64,000 bases of DNA, taken from positions 1,845,001-1,909,000 of the forward strand of contig NC_090792.1 in the NCBI RefSeq assembly GCF_040054535.1. Reading direction: 5' to 3'. The notes under the pieces are model-generated. The model made no database searches, was not told the DNA's origin, and saw only the letters and a program-made list of their open reading frames with translations. The position numbers and the translations under genes were made by a program. Each line of letters opens with the position of its first letter. The first letter of the stretch is position 1. Shown here piece after piece: positions 1 through 11,800 of this stretch. Source of the DNA: Antennarius striatus (taxonomy: Eukaryota; Chordata; Actinopteri; Lophiiformes; Antennariidae).

Positions 1-354
1 TTGTAAGGCTCATTTTTACATGTGTGTTCATTTGTTCGTTGTTCTTCCCATGATGAGTTGTGTTCACATGTTGTTGTCCACGGGTGTGTTATCACAAGGT
101 AATGGATGTGAAATGTTGCATTTTGTTTAAGACTGTTAACGCCTGAATACAAATGTTCATGTTTTGTTAAAAGAAAAGCATCAATAAATTTAACTTTGGA
201 GTAAAACGTCGTTTGTTTTTGATTAGTTCTCGGTTCCTTCAGTGTGATCACAAATAGGCGCAGGATCAAGAGTGATATTTCAAGTGAATTTGAGTTCATG
301 TGTACAACTGGGACGAGCTCTACGCAGCCAGAGAGGACTGACGCAGCTGTTTCA

Positions 355-389
<35 letters not shown>

Positions 390-1279
390 CATCTGTGTCA
401 GGGTCAGTGATGAGCTCCATCAATGAATCGCGGTGTGTTTTCACAAACGTGAACCTCTGCTGTCTGATCGCTTCGACTCCAGGATCTGAGGAATCGTGAT
501 GTGATGTCAGAAGGCCGTTTCCACTAAAGCGTTATAGATTGAATGATTAATAGTGATAAGAGATTCAAGTGTGCATCAAAAACATAAATTCAGTGACGGT
601 TATCTAATTCAACTTGTAAATCTGTAACTTTATGTTCGCAGAATGTTCGACTTTGCTCTGACATACACAACGTGTTGGTATGAAATTGTCGTGAAGCTAC
701 ATGAACAAAACATTAGTCATTGATTATTGCTCTACTGTCTGATATCCATCACTCATACTTAAATAATAGATTTTTTTTGTTTTCTAAATGCATTCTGATC
801 TGGTGTAACTTCAGAAACCTGGAAACATTGGATGTGTCCAGAAATTTTTTTTTTTTCATATTAATAATTAACATGTGTATGAGATAGAGGTCAGTATAAA
901 CAGCATGGTTAGAACAATAAATGTAATGTGTGATTGATTGGTTCTTGTGTGGCTTTTCAGTCACAATAAATATCACACTAAATAGTTCTTAACTTATTTT
1001 TATGAATGTTTTATGAGAATGAAATAGTTTCCTAAACTTTAAGTTTACTCAAACACTAAAATGGACTTGATATTTTATTGAGATTGACATTAATATTCCT
1101 TTTATGATTTCCTCCTGTAGTTTCTATGAACCAGCTTTTTTGTGAACAGCTGGTTTTGACTCAAATCTCTCATTTTGAAAGTCATTAGTGAATAAATATT
1201 CCAATCTAATCATTTAAAAGATGTTTCTCTTTGTTTCTTATGTATTGATCTTCTTCCCTGTCTCTCTCTTCTTGTCCAG
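1..1279. other. Non-coding stretch left of the first visible ZMYM exon
   Basis: No exon with recognisable homology is seen here. It is A/T-rich, with a (CA)n run at about 357-386 and several poly-T tracts. An AATAAA at 183-188 could be the end of an upstream plus-strand gene, or may be a chance match in an intron of the ZMYM gene that follows. The first confident splice acceptor is at 1277-1279. Confidence 0.5.
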
Positions 1280-2068
1280 CTCGTTCTCCAGTTCGTTCCT
1301 CAGCAGAGGAGAAGGTGAAGGTTGTAATGGTGCCTGTCCCAGTTCCAGTCTTCATCCCAGTGCCTATGAAGATGTACTCCCACCACACACCCGTCCCCTT
1401 CACCGTCCCCTTAGCTGTACGTCCCATTACCGTAGAAATTCTGTCAATTCATGAGGATATGATCAAATATTGACGCCTTTTTTTTCTCTGTTTTCAGGTG
1501 CCAGTGCCCCTCGTGATACCACCACAGAACAAAGATATGAAAGATGTGGTTGTCCAATCAGAGTGTTTGGCTGAAGAGAAGGAAATACAGACGAATGAGC
1601 TCATGTCAAGTGCCGGTGAGGGTTGGTGGACGTTCATTGTTACTTCAGTATTTATCTGTAATGATCACTGAAGGAATACGACGAGAATATACTCCCTGGT
1701 GTGTCTACTGTATTTCCAATCATGTTGAAGTTGGTAAGGTTATTAGTGCGATGACACAAATGTCACATCTGTTTGTTTTTCTGCCTGTGACAGAACACAG
1801 TCCTCAGTGTGGGGGTGTGAAGACGGATGAGGTCACCCCCAATGTCCATGAACAGGAGACGCAAGAAGCAGCACCAGTTGCGCCGCCACTTCCTGTGAGC
1901 CCAGAGTCCACGGACCCCCCCCATGTGGACGCCCAATCAGAGCAGAGCACGACGTGGAGTGATCCACCACCCACCAGCATGGAGCAGCTGCCCTCCTCCT
2001 CAGTGATGGACCTGGAGACCGATATCCCACCTGGTGACCAATCAGATCCGTTGAAAAGTAAGATAGGA

Positions 2069-2146
<78 letters not shown>

Positions 2147-2530
2147 AGGGGTCTGTACACACATAAACTGTATGGATATTGAAAAAATACACAGCAACCA
2201 AGAGTGAAAAAATAAATTCCCCCAAAGGGGAATTAATAAAGTACATTTCTTTCATCTTTCTTGGAGCCAGAATTATTCGCCGACCGGGTTGAATGGAAAA
2301 CCTGCTCAACAACAAACACACACTGATATTCATTCACTAATGTTTGTGTGTTTTTGCAGAATTTCCGCAGCGAGGAGTAAAGAGACCGAGAGAAGGTTTC
2401 CCAGGCCGGAAACGGGTATGAAGATGACTTCTATCAGCTTCTGATCAAAGTCACTTACAGTATTTTCCTCATTATAAGGCGACAGTACGCCTTATAATCC
2501 AGTGTGCCTTTTCATTTATATATATATATG

Positions 2531-2613
<83 letters not shown>

Positions 2614-3170
2614 TTATAAAGATTGTATATATAGTTATATAATTTTTTACATTTTTTAATTTTATTTTTTTTGAGAATAGACCATTGTAGGTGTGCCTTA
2701 TAATCAGCTGCACCTTATAGTGCAGAAAATACTGTACGTAAATATTACACACATTCATTTGCACATCTTACTAAAGATGCCCCAACAGTGAGTGTAGGGG
2801 GGGTTGTGTGGGGCTGTGGTTCCTTAATGTTTTTAGAGCCAACAAGCAGGTGGGAGCAGAGAGCTGGAAACAGGATGGAACAGGTCTACGTATAATTCCA
2901 CACATGTTAGGAATTAATTAAAAGGTGAATGTAAGTAATGTAAGGAATGAGACAGTAATATTGAAGACAACAGTATGTAGAGCCTTTGCTCTACACCTAC
3001 AGGAAGTGTATTCCTGTGAAGGTGTGAGACCTGCAACGACCTTGATGCTGCTCTTTTAAAGGATGAGCAGATTTAGCAAAAGTTGCTGCAGCTTGACTGA
3101 AGTTAATTAAATTCATACAGATTTTAAAAAAGAAAAATTGTTCAGTTTATGTTTATAAGTTCAGTAGTAA

Positions 3171-3256
<86 letters not shown>

Positions 3257-3946
3257 CTTCTGCAGCTACTAGTTGACACTCCATACGTTAGTCCACACCC
3301 CCCCCCCCAAGGAGCTAAAGAAGAAACAAAAAGAAAACCATGACTGTTTAGTTACGACGGACTCTTTACTGTGTCAAATATTGTGTTGTTGTATATATAG
3401 AGAGACTAAATCATTATATAACTCTACTTAATGAATATAATAAATGATTTTTCATCTTTCCAGATAAATTAATTTTTTAAATCTTAAATTTCTAATGTGG
3501 GATAAATGATCTTTTGTTCCTGATACACCCTCAGATGTGAAAACTTTTTCATATTTTACCTTGTCTCTGTTGCGTTTGTGTCGATCCAGGGCCGGGGGCG
3601 GGGTACTCCATCCAGCAGGAGTGCAGTGGGGATTCCAGACCCCCCCAAAGTGAACCACCTCTACGGGGTCACAGCCTGGAGGAGCTGGGTCCAACAACGG
3701 AACAAAGAACTGAACGAAGGTGAGCCCCCTTCCTGTTGCTCATCTTCAGGTTCCTGTGACCCCCCCCTGATGATCTCACCCTGTCTGTGTGTCGTGGTTC
3801 CAGTCGATATAAAGGAGGACATCCTTCAGTGTGACTCTGCTGAGCTGAGCTTTGCTCTGTCTCGCTTCATCAGGGAAGTGAGGCGTCCCAGCGGAGAGCC
3901 CTACAGTCCAGACAGCATCTTCTACCTGTGTTTGGGGATACAGCAG

Positions 3947-3982
<36 letters not shown>

Positions 3983-6122
3983 AGTCTGTGGCGTTTCTTG
4001 TTGATGACTATCTCTCTATCTCCCTCCCTGCAGCACCTTTTCATGAAGGGACGCATAGAGAACATCTTCACTGATTCGCTGTACAGTCAGTTTGCAACAG
4101 AGATCTCTGGGATGCTGCAACTCTGGGAACCGATGCTGCCCACCGGTACGATCGATCAAGTGTTTGATTAATTTATCATTGCTACTTATTTATCATAACT
4201 AGAGCTTTAAAACTCTAGTATTTTTGCATCAACGTGTTCTGGGTACTCCTTGAGATGTACTTTTCTTTTCATGAGTAACATTCCACATCGCTTTTTGAAA
4301 ATGAAAGTGAATGGTGCTGAGGACCTATGATTCCTCTAAACCACATGTGTAAAAATCATGGCCCTGGGGGCCAAATGTGGCCCTTCACATCATTTTATGT
4401 GGCCCACGAGAGCATAAAAGGTCAGAGTGCCTCAAACTAAACAGGTAAAAAGTGTGCTTTGTGCAAAACTACATTTCCCATAATGCAGTAATTCAGCCCT
4501 TTTCCACTCTGACACAAACATTGTGAACAAAGTTAACGTCCTAACTTGTGTCTGATGTTATTTTTCTTTATTGATTGATAGTTTGATCCTTGATTGATGG
4601 AGTTCTGTGGGTTTAATAACCTGACAAATTAAAAGGATTTACGTTAGAACAGAGAAACAAACATTGATCCCTAGGGTTCAAAAATGCCTAATCCGTGCAT
4701 CAAAACACTCCGTGTGAAAAATTGTTGCCATAGAAACACACCCAAAGCAAGTTGCCACCCAAACATTTTGTTTTCCTGCTCTGCTGAGTGTTGGAGCCGA
4801 CGGAAAATCTGCAACTTCACCACAAAAGTTGCGTGTTTGTGGTGAAGAACCCACGCGCACACGAGGAGAACATACCAACTCCACACGAAAAAGAATCCGA
4901 AAAGTTTTTGCCGTGAGGCGACAGCGTCACCGTCCCGCCCTGACCGTGTCAAGTATGATCTTTATCTACCAGGGTTCAGTGACATCCTGTTCTCCCAGTA
5001 CGTTAAACGTGGGCTGAAAGGCGTGGCGGCCTGTCGAACTGGTTCCCAGTCAATGAAATACGAACCATGTGGCGTCCCTTCCTGACGTCTCTCTGCTTCC
5101 TCTGGTCCCTCAAGGCGGCGTCGTTCCCTCCCGCGTCGTGGAGTCCTACCTGTGGGAGTGCAAGCAGCTCGGCGCCTACTCCCCAATAGTCCTGCTCAAC
5201 ACGCTGCTTTTCTTCTGCACCAAGAACTTTCACTTCACCACGCTCGCACAACACCAACGCCTCTCCTTCAGCAACTTCACCCGATGCTCCAAACCCTGTA
5301 AAGGAGTCGGCACGGTTCACTACCTCCGATACCGCAGCAGCACCGCCGAGCCGCACGAAACCGGTGGGTGTCGTCGAACCAGGGAAGCGCGTGAAAATTA
5401 CTTTACGTTGAGAATTGATATGATGACATGATCAGCATTAAAACTGTCCACATGTAATACGAAATATCAGGTTCATTTGAATCCAAAAGAAATATTCTGA
5501 AACGTTGGTCTCTAAACAAATTCTGTTGTTTGGGAATAGTTTTGTCTGTTTTGACCTCAGAGCGATTAAGAAAAAGGCCGGACGCAGAGAGAGACCTGGA
5601 GATGCGCGAAAACATCAAAAACCCTCTGCACTGTCCCGTCCGACTCTACGAGTTCTACCTCTCTAGATGGTGAGACGGCGAGTCAAGATCGCTGAATTGG
5701 AGGCGAAAGTGCTATTAATTAAAAAAATGTTGCTTCTTTTTTGCCCTTTTTGCTCTCCATTAGCCAAGAATCGGTGAGGGAGAGAACGGACGTGTTTTAC
5801 CTTCAGCCGGAACAGGACGTCCACACGCACAGGTTGGTCCCCCAACGCTAAAGAAACACGGTGGTGGATGAATCTGCTGGGATACGATGCTGTGTGGTTG
5901 TTTAGGAAGTTTGAATGTCAATAAGAATGTGTTGTTACCGTAGTGACCGCATGGCGCTTTCCAATCCTCAACAGCTCCCATTGGTTCACCTCTCAGCCGT
6001 TAGAGGATGCCACCCTGCAGAGCATGCTCACGCGCATCCTGGCCGTGCGAGAGGTTCACCACAGACGGGGAACAGGGCGACGCCGGTGCTCAGCCCCCAC
6101 CGATGACACCGGGTTACAGTGA
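1280..6122 (+). CDS. zmym3: ZMYM-family zinc-finger protein, C-terminal part (ZMYM3-like), partial at 5' end
   Basis: Eleven exons join in phase: 1280-1416, 1498-1615, 1794-2057, 2360-2415, 3590-3719, 3804-3946, 4034-4145, 5115-5363, 5561-5669, 5764-5832 and 5975-6122 (TGA). They give 510 residues. The first exons encode the alternating Pro-Val segment ([17 protein letters not shown]) typical of the region after the MYM zinc fingers. The later ones encode the conserved C-terminal domain ([73 protein letters not shown]). ZMYM2/3/4 are nuclear proteins linked to LSD1-CoREST-HDAC complexes (family knowledge). The wording is closest to ZMYM3 from memory; ZMYM4 is the alternative. No MYM zinc-finger exon lies in the window, so the gene is cut by the left edge or truncated. 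The last exon uses the AG at 5973-5974; the AG at 5942-5943 would put the conserved tail out of frame. Confidence 0.85.
2071..2144. repeat. (GT)n microsatellite
   Basis: A pure GT run of about 74 bp starts some 13 bp after the donor of the 1794-2057 exon of the ZMYM gene. It therefore lies on the sense strand as a UG tract near the 5' splice site. Confidence 0.95.
2456..2736. mobile_element. TACAGTATTTTCC-type MITE with internal (TA)n run
   Basis: The terminal inverted repeats begin TACAGTATTTTCC and end GAAAATACTGTA, each followed inward by a TATAAGGCG-like motif. Related copies lie at 21305-21900, 41591-41697 and 42772-42858. The interior here is mostly an expanded TA microsatellite (about 2517-2606). 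The TIRs and TA flanks suggest a non-autonomous Tc1/mariner-pogo type element (inference). It sits in an intron of the ZMYM gene. Confidence 0.8.
3174..3253. repeat. (GT)n microsatellite
   Basis: About 80 bp of uninterrupted GT repeat in the long intron of the ZMYM gene between the exons at 2360-2415 and 3590-3719. Confidence 0.95.
4342..4650 (+). mobile_element. hAT-like non-autonomous element, truncated copy
   Basis: Starts CACATGTGT, then GGCCCTGGGGGCCAAATGTGG, and continues through ACTACATTTCCCATAATGCAG. The same sequence is found more completely at 19362-19958. This is a familiar dispersed fish repeat; assignment to hAT is from general knowledge, not from a transposase. It lies in an intron of the ZMYM gene. 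Confidence 0.65.
4800..4950 (-). repeat. Dispersed SINE/LINE-tail-like repeat fragment
   Basis: On the minus strand the text reads like the common fish repeat with CGTGTGGAGTTGGTATGTTC, then CGTGTGCGCGTGGGTTCTTC. A second diverged copy is on the plus strand near 23240-23345. No coding content. Family assignment is uncertain. Confidence 0.5.
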
Positions 6123-6819
6123 CGCGGAGCTCCGCTCGTTCACACCCTATTGATGAGGGTGTGTGTGTGTGTGTGTGACGGTACTGGTGGAGTGGTTCAC
6201 CACAAGAGTCACCACAAGTCTGTGAAACAGAGACCCAACAGAAGGACGGCGAGACGAGCATATCAGGGTTTGGATCAATGATAACTCAGAGTTTTGTTAT
6301 TCCAGTGGCCACCCCCCCTCCTCAAATGAACAAGTCATGGGTTTACAGACACCTGAGTATCAAACTGCACCTCCTCTAGTCCAATCAGAGCAGCAGCCTG
6401 CCATCAGTTACCATCAGACGTGTTCATCAAGAGATTCAGACGTGCTCTCATCTCTGCTTCCTCACAGTAACATGAAGAGAACAGTATTTACTTTCAAAGG
6501 CAGATGCTGCTGATGAAACTGCCTTCAACAAACACTCAGTCACACCTTTGTGCAGGTGTATGACTGGACATTGGCCATTTTATTAAACCTGTACTGTACG
6601 TCAGTGTAAAGACTCTTATTAGGAATGTCTGTTCCAAACATATTTGGGACTCCAAAGGTTTTGTCTTCAGCTGCTTGTTTTTCTGCCCTGCGGCTCACGG
6701 GTGTTCCTGGAGTCTATGCCAGCCAGGCTGTGGGCAAGAGGCGGGGTAAACCCCAAACGCATTGCCAGGATGTTGTAGGGTCACGTGAAAGACAAACACA
6801 CACTCTCTCACCTACAATT
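6123..6819. other. 3' flank of the ZMYM gene
   Basis: Follows the TGA at 6120-6122. It probably holds the 3' UTR, with a short GT run at 6161-6177. The nearest poly(A)-like hexamer seen is an ATTAAA near 6581, and a canonical AATAAA occurs only near 7476. No other gene is seen. Confidence 0.45.
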
Positions 6820-7274
6820 ATGTTGTTGCTCTTTCATGGTCGTCATCCTGTGTGGCCATGTTTCCCTCTCAGCAGCGTTCCCTCCTACATCCCATTTGAC
6901 TTTGTATGTAAATAAGGATTATCTCCATTCACAAGCCAGAGATTTACTCCTTATTTCTTTGTCTACTTGCCTTTCATTCATTATTTGAGGAAACTTTGTA
7001 TTTGGGGATTTTTTTTACCTTTGGATGAGCAGAAGCATCTCAGACTAGTAGCACAACGCTTCTCCCAGCCCTGAACCTGAGGTGTCCTGTGTTATAACCA
7101 TGATGTGTGTGGTTTAAAATACAGTACATTGAGTTTTTGATTAATGCATAAATCATGAGCAATACACTGGTGCATGTCAGATCAGCATCTCTGATACAAT
7201 TCAATCCTGTTGTCCGTGATCGATCTTTGATTTGAAGGACATTCTCATGTGAACCTTAATGATGAACGACAACC
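6820..7274 (+). repeat. Left member of a 455-bp inverted duplicate pair
   Basis: The reverse complement of 22642-23096 matches nearly base for base, from GTTGTTGCTCTTTCATGG to CCTTAATGA and beyond. Both members lie just beyond the 3' end of a coiled-coil gene copy (copy 1 here, copy 2 for the partner), so it is part of the duplicated block. No convincing coding or transposon signature; the short open frames in it are not supported. Confidence 0.85.
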
Positions 7275-7521
7275 GATCAGAATGTAACTCAGTGGAGCGC
7301 GGGCCGACAGTCCTCTTTGGTTCAATCAAGCCGGGTCCAAACTCAAACTCACAACCTTTTGAGCCAGAATTGAAGGATAATGACACACACTCATATTTAC
7401 TGATCTGTGAAACAACCCGTGTTTAGCTGCAAAGTGAATGAAATGATTGAAAAATGCCTTTGCTTCCCAGTGTTTAATAAAATTTTAAAAAGATGTATGG
7501 GTTCTGTCCTTCTAACATAAG

Positions 7522-7559
<38 letters not shown>

Positions 7560-7629
7560 ACGCCTATGTGTCAAAACTCATATATGCATCTTTTCTGCAT
7601 CAATTAATAGCAATCTGTTGTTTTCATGG
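7275..7629. other. Unassigned intergenic stretch with (CA)n
   Basis: Holds a CA microsatellite at about 7525-7561 and an AATAAA near 7476. No gene is seen. Confidence 0.4.
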
Positions 7630-8560
7630 ACAGGATATCAGGGTGTAGTCGTGAGGGGGGTTTACAGTTTGGTGGGCTGAGGATCACATCGCTGCTTTTT
7701 GCAGAAGATGTGGTTCTGTTTGCGTCATCATCCTGTGACCTCCAATGATCCCAGGAGCTATGTTGCCAGGGGCTTTATGCCCCTGCTAGGGTCTCCCTTG
7801 GCAAACAGGTCCTGGGTGACGGGCCAGACTAAGAGCAATAACAAAACCCCTATGGCAAGTAAAACATCAAGGACCATGATGTCCCCCGGTATGGCACAGC
7901 CAGGGCCCCACACTGGAGCCAGGGCCAAGGTTCTGCCCACAGACCCAGGCCGGTCTCAGCCCGAAAGGACGAGAGGGTCTGCTCCTTCGGGTTGGGGACA
8001 GTCAAATGACAGTGTGGAATTCCCAGCTTTCTTGGAGTCCCTGAGAGGGGTAATGAATAGTGCTCCAGTGACAGTGAGACCTCGAAAGGGGTGATTGGGA
8101 TGAACGGCCTCCCCGATCTGAACACGGGTGGTGTTCTGTTATTGGACTTCTGTGCTAGTCACAGTTTGTCCATAACGAACACCTCGTTCAAACACAGGGA
8201 TGTCCATCAGTGCACATGGCACCAGGACACCCTGGTCCGGAGGTTGATGATTGACTTTGTTTTTGTATCATCAGACCTCCAACCAGGTGTGTTGGACACT
8301 CGGGTGAAGAGAGGGGTAGAGCTGTCAACCGATCACCACCCGGTGGTGAGTTGGATGAGTCTCTGTAACATTGCATGGCAGTCGGGGACAGTACCTCTGG
8401 ATTGGCAGACCGGGGCGGTGGTCCCTCTTTTCAAGGAGGGGGACCGGATGGTGTGTTCCAACTACAGGAGGATCACACTCCAATCTGTTCCTACCCTCAC
8501 CTATGGTCATGAGTGATGGGTCATGACCGAAAAAACAAGACTGCGGACACAAGCGGCAAA
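7630..8560 (+). mobile_element. Rearranged non-LTR retrotransposon (LINE) fragments
   Basis: Translated pieces match an endonuclease/reverse-transcriptase LINE. 7630-7746 gives the RT active-site region (GGLRITSLLFAEDVVLFASS, with AEDD-like box changed to AEDV). About 8090-8350 gives the end of the endonuclease ([35 protein letters not shown]). 8350-8490 gives the start of the RT ([23 protein letters not shown]), followed directly by PTLTYGHE from the RT C-terminus, so most of the RT is deleted. The order RT - endonuclease - RT ends shows at least two pieces or a rearrangement. It is the same family as the piece at 20081-20839. Several stops; inactive. Confidence 0.8.
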
Positions 8561-8915
8561 GTAATCCGGCATTTATTCATTTTATTCAAAAACAGAAACA
8601 ACTTTGACTTCTTTCTATCATCTTCAATAAGCAATCTGGTTTTCAGCTCGTTCGCTTTTAAGCTCGTTTCCATACATGTCGTTGGTAACGGAGACATTTT
8701 CTCATTGTCATTGTTGATATCTTGTTACCTTTGTTTTCACTTCACGTTCAAATACTGTATCTTAAGTGATGCTAACTTGTTCATTCCTTTCTTTGTTATT
8801 TAATGTTTTTTTATGTTGTTCTGAGGAAGAGTGGTAGTCATCCTCACTTAAAGGTGAATCGCGTTGTCCTTTATTCATTTTATACATTGATTGATTTTAC
8901 GAAGAAATAGATATA

Positions 8916-11263
8916 TCACACGTCGAGAAAGAAAAGTACTTTGGTTTTGGAGGAGCCAGGGTGTCTGGGATCACGGTCAGATGGATCTTTTATGGAAGAA
9001 GCGCGTCTTCCTCTTCTTCCTCTTGACTTCTTTTTCTGGAGCTCCTGAAAGAGAAAGACAGCAGTTTGATTTAATCTTGTCCCCCGTAACCATAGCAACT
9101 GAATACGTAACCCCTAACCTTCAGTGACAAAACACGGGTATAAGGAGCTGAAGACCTGTGACTCTACCAGTAGAATGAGGAGGCTCACCTGTGGCAGGAC
9201 GCCATTGTGTTTGAAGGACTGGACCTCCCCCTCCGTCTGCACCTCCTGTCTCACGTCAACCGTGTGCTCCTTCTGTTTAGCCAGCTGCTTCTCCACCTTC
9301 TCCTTCTCCTCAACCAGCTGTTTCTCCATCTTCTCCTTCTGCTCAGCCAGCTGTCTGGTAAAGACCTCCTGGATCTGGGTGAGCATCTCCATTAACTGCT
9401 CCTCTCTATTGATGGCCTTCTCCCGCTGGCGCTCCATGTCCTCCATCAGCAGTCGTTTCTGCTCCTCACAGGTGAGGTGTTCATCTCGGACGGCTTGCAG
9501 AGCCAGCTTGGTGTCGTCCAGCTCGTACAACGTCTCCCTGTGTTTTCTGGCACGCCGGTTGGCCTTGGTGAGCTCCAGCTCCTTCTTCTCCAGAAGGTCG
9601 TTGAGCCGGGTCACCTCCTCCTTGTGCTCCTGAAGGATCTTCTCCTGTCTTTCTGTCTGGGAGTGGAGGCTCTGGTGAAGAGCAGCAATCTGCTCCTCTT
9701 TGCTTCTGCTCTCCAGCTCCAGCTCCGCCTGCTTCTTCTGCAGCTCGTCCAACGCCATCGTGACCTTTTCGTATTTCACCTGGAGGTCACAGAGCTCGCC
9801 ATCAACAGCGTTGATGTCCTGACCGCCCTCTGCCATCTGCTCCTGTGCCCCGCCCAGGTCCTTGGCTGTGGGCGTTACGTTTTCCTCCTTAACAGGTGTG
9901 GAAGAAGAGAAGGATGAAGTGACCAGAGTTAGTGAGACATCATAAAGTTGTGGTCAGCAGTTGTTAGAGTTGTGGAGAACAGCAGCACATGAAGGTAGCA
10001 GGTCAAAGGAATCTTCTTCTTCTGTTGGCTTCTCCCTTCAGGGGTCACCACATCAAATCAATCCCCTCCATCTAACCCTGTCTTCTCATCCTCTTCTCTC
10101 ACACCAACTACCTTCATGTCCTCTTTCACTACATCCATAAACCTCCTCTTTGGTCTTCCTCTAGGCCTCCTGCCTGGCAGTTCAGAACTCAGCATCCTTC
10201 TACCAATATATTCACTATCTCTCCTCTGGACATGTCCAAACCATCTCAGTCTGGCCTCTCTGACTTTATCTCCAGAACCTCTAACATGTGCTGTCCCTCT
10301 GATGGACTCATTCCTGATCCTATCCATCCTGGTCACTCCCAGAGAGAACCTCAGCATCTTCATCTCTGCTACCTCCAGCTCTGTCTCCTGTCTTTTCCTC
10401 AGTGACACTGTCTCTAGACCAAACAACATCGCTGGTCTCACCACAGTTTTGTACACCTTTCTTTTCATTTTAGCTGAAACTCTTCTATCACACATCACAC
10501 CTGACACTTTCCTCCACCCGTTCCATCCTGCCTGGACACGCTTCTTCACCTCTTTTCCACACTCTCCGTTGCTCTGGACTGTTGACCCTACACACACCTC
10601 ACCACTGTCTTACAGTCCTCATACATGTCCTGCACCGCTCTAACATACTTCTCTGCCACTCCAGACTTCCTCATACAATACCACAGTTCCTCTCTGGACA
10701 CCCTGTCATCAGCTTTCTCCAGATCTACAAAAACACAATGCAGCTCCCTCTGGCCTTCTCTGTACTTCTCTATCAACATCCTCAAAGCAGATACTGCATC
10801 TGTAGTACTCTGTTTTTCATGAACAGGTCAAATGAGCGACGGGTAAAATAAATACTAGAACGTTCTCATCTGAAGCTCTCCTACCATCTGGACCGTTCTT
10901 CTTTTCCTCCTCCTGGTTCTGCTGTTCTCCTGGGGTCCGGCTTTCGTCTCTGCCGGACGACAGACGCTCCCGATGGGATCAGCTGTTCACCGAGAGTCAT
11001 CATCAGTGAAGAAGAAAAAGAACTACATGTTAATGAAGTGTTTCATGTTGATGATGTCATACAACTGTAAAATAACAGCAGTTTAATTTTGAAGGATGCA
11101 CACGTATGAGCTCAGGGTGTGAATGTCAGGAATTACCGTCTGGATTCAGGGGGAAGTCGTTCAGAACGGGGAACTGGTAGTTTTCAGGGGTCGTTTGGGA
11201 CTCCATCATCGGACGCTCGGGTACGACAGACGCTCCCTGGACTCTGGACTTTCTTTTACGCAT
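8916..11263 (-). CDS. Unrecognised coiled-coil protein, copy 1 (open reading, 350 aa)
   Basis: Four exons join in phase on the minus strand: 11263-11137 (ATG at 11263), 10982-10885, 9887-9189 and 9044-8916 (stop). Residues 1-75 are basic and low in structure (MRKRKSRVQGASVV, then Arg-rich). Residues about 76-300 are a long Glu/Lys/Gln-rich coiled coil (KYEKVTMALDELQKKQ, LLEKKELELTKANRRARKH), ending with three 11-residue units like QKEKMEKQLVE. The last exon is a basic tail (ELQKKKSRGRRGRR). I do not recognise the family, and no enzymatic motif is seen. Copies 2 (18553) and 3 (29323) share splice sites and flanks. Intron 2 holds an RTE fragment. Function unknown; the Arg/Lys-rich ends could suit a nuclear protein (inference). 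Confidence 0.75.
10008..10822 (-). mobile_element. RTE-clade LINE fragment in intron 2 of copy 1
   Basis: Minus-strand translation gives an RT fragment (VFVDLEKADDRVSREELWYC) and then the RT C-terminal region (LGSTVQSNGECGKEV-like, VVRPAMLFGLETVSL, RLRWFGHVQRRDSEYI, PGRRPRGRPKRRFMDV). The segment between them, including the active-site block, is deleted. The 3' end has the GACCCCTGAAGGGAGAAG motif common in fish RTE elements, so it is 5' truncated, internally deleted and inactive. A longer relative is at 29425-31410, in a different intron of copy 3, so the two are independent insertions. Confidence 0.85.
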
Positions 11264-11268
11264 TGTGC

Positions 11269-11507
11269 TGGAGGTGATGTGGTTCTGGAAGTGATGCAGG
11301 TCTGGAAGTGATGAGGGTCTGGAAGTGATGCAGGTCTGGAAGTGATGCAGGTCTGGAAGTGATGCGGGTCTGGAAGTGATGCGGGTCTGGAAGTGATGCA
11401 GGTCTGGAAGTGATGCGGGTCTGGAAGTGATGCAGGTTCTGGAAGCGATGTGGTTCTGGAAGCGATGTGGTTCTGAGAGTGAAGTGGTTCTGGAAGTGCT
11501 GCGGGTC
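11269..11507 (-). repeat. 17-bp minisatellite in the 5' leader of copy 1
   Basis: About 14 head-to-tail units of a 17-bp motif (CTGGAAGTGATGCAGGT on the plus strand) lie immediately upstream of the copy 1 start codon. Copies 2 and 3 carry one unit at the same place (CCAGAACCAAATCACTTCC), so the array arose after duplication. Confidence 0.9.
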
Positions 11508-11519
11508 TGGACGCCTGCA

Positions 11520-11800
11520 CTGAATTTTATAGACATTAAAGCATCAAAGCATCAAAGCGCTCAGTAACGTCAAAGAGATGATTTGCTGCTTTGAAAATGA
11601 GCCGTTTAATGATTGGGCCATGCGCGTCACGTGACACTCTGGCGCGGAACGTTTCAATCGTTTCAACGGTAACTGTTGTCGCCAGCTGGGGTTACCCTGC
11701 TATAACTGCGCATGCGCAGAAAACACCGGAGCCGTGAGGGGCTTGATTTGACGCTGTTGGTGTTTGTTCCTCCGTGGGTTCAGTTCACTGAGTCTGTGAG
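11520..11800 (-). promoter_or_regulatory. Probable promoter of coiled-coil gene copy 1
   Basis: This block is conserved upstream of all three copies. It holds a perfect NRF1-type palindrome TGCGCATGCGCA at 11707-11718. The CRE-like octamer found in copies 2 and 3 reads TGACGTTA here. No TATA box is obvious. Confidence 0.5.

Noticed and set aside
1544-2182. 212-codon frame across the ZMYM 1498-1615 and 1794-2057 exons
   Set aside because: It reads through an intron and ends in the GT repeat; the exon model with family-consistent phases explains it better.
6785-6988. Short shared frame in the 455-bp duplicate (also on minus at 22928-23206)
   Set aside because: The frame is not preserved at its ends between the two copies and has no known homology; duplication alone explains the similarity.
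9124-9917. Long Ser/Leu-rich frames antisense to coiled-coil copy 1 (also over copies 2 and 3)
   Set aside because: They are complementary-strand readings of Glu/Lys/Gln-rich coding sequence and repeat with each copy; the coiled-coil frame has matching splice sites.
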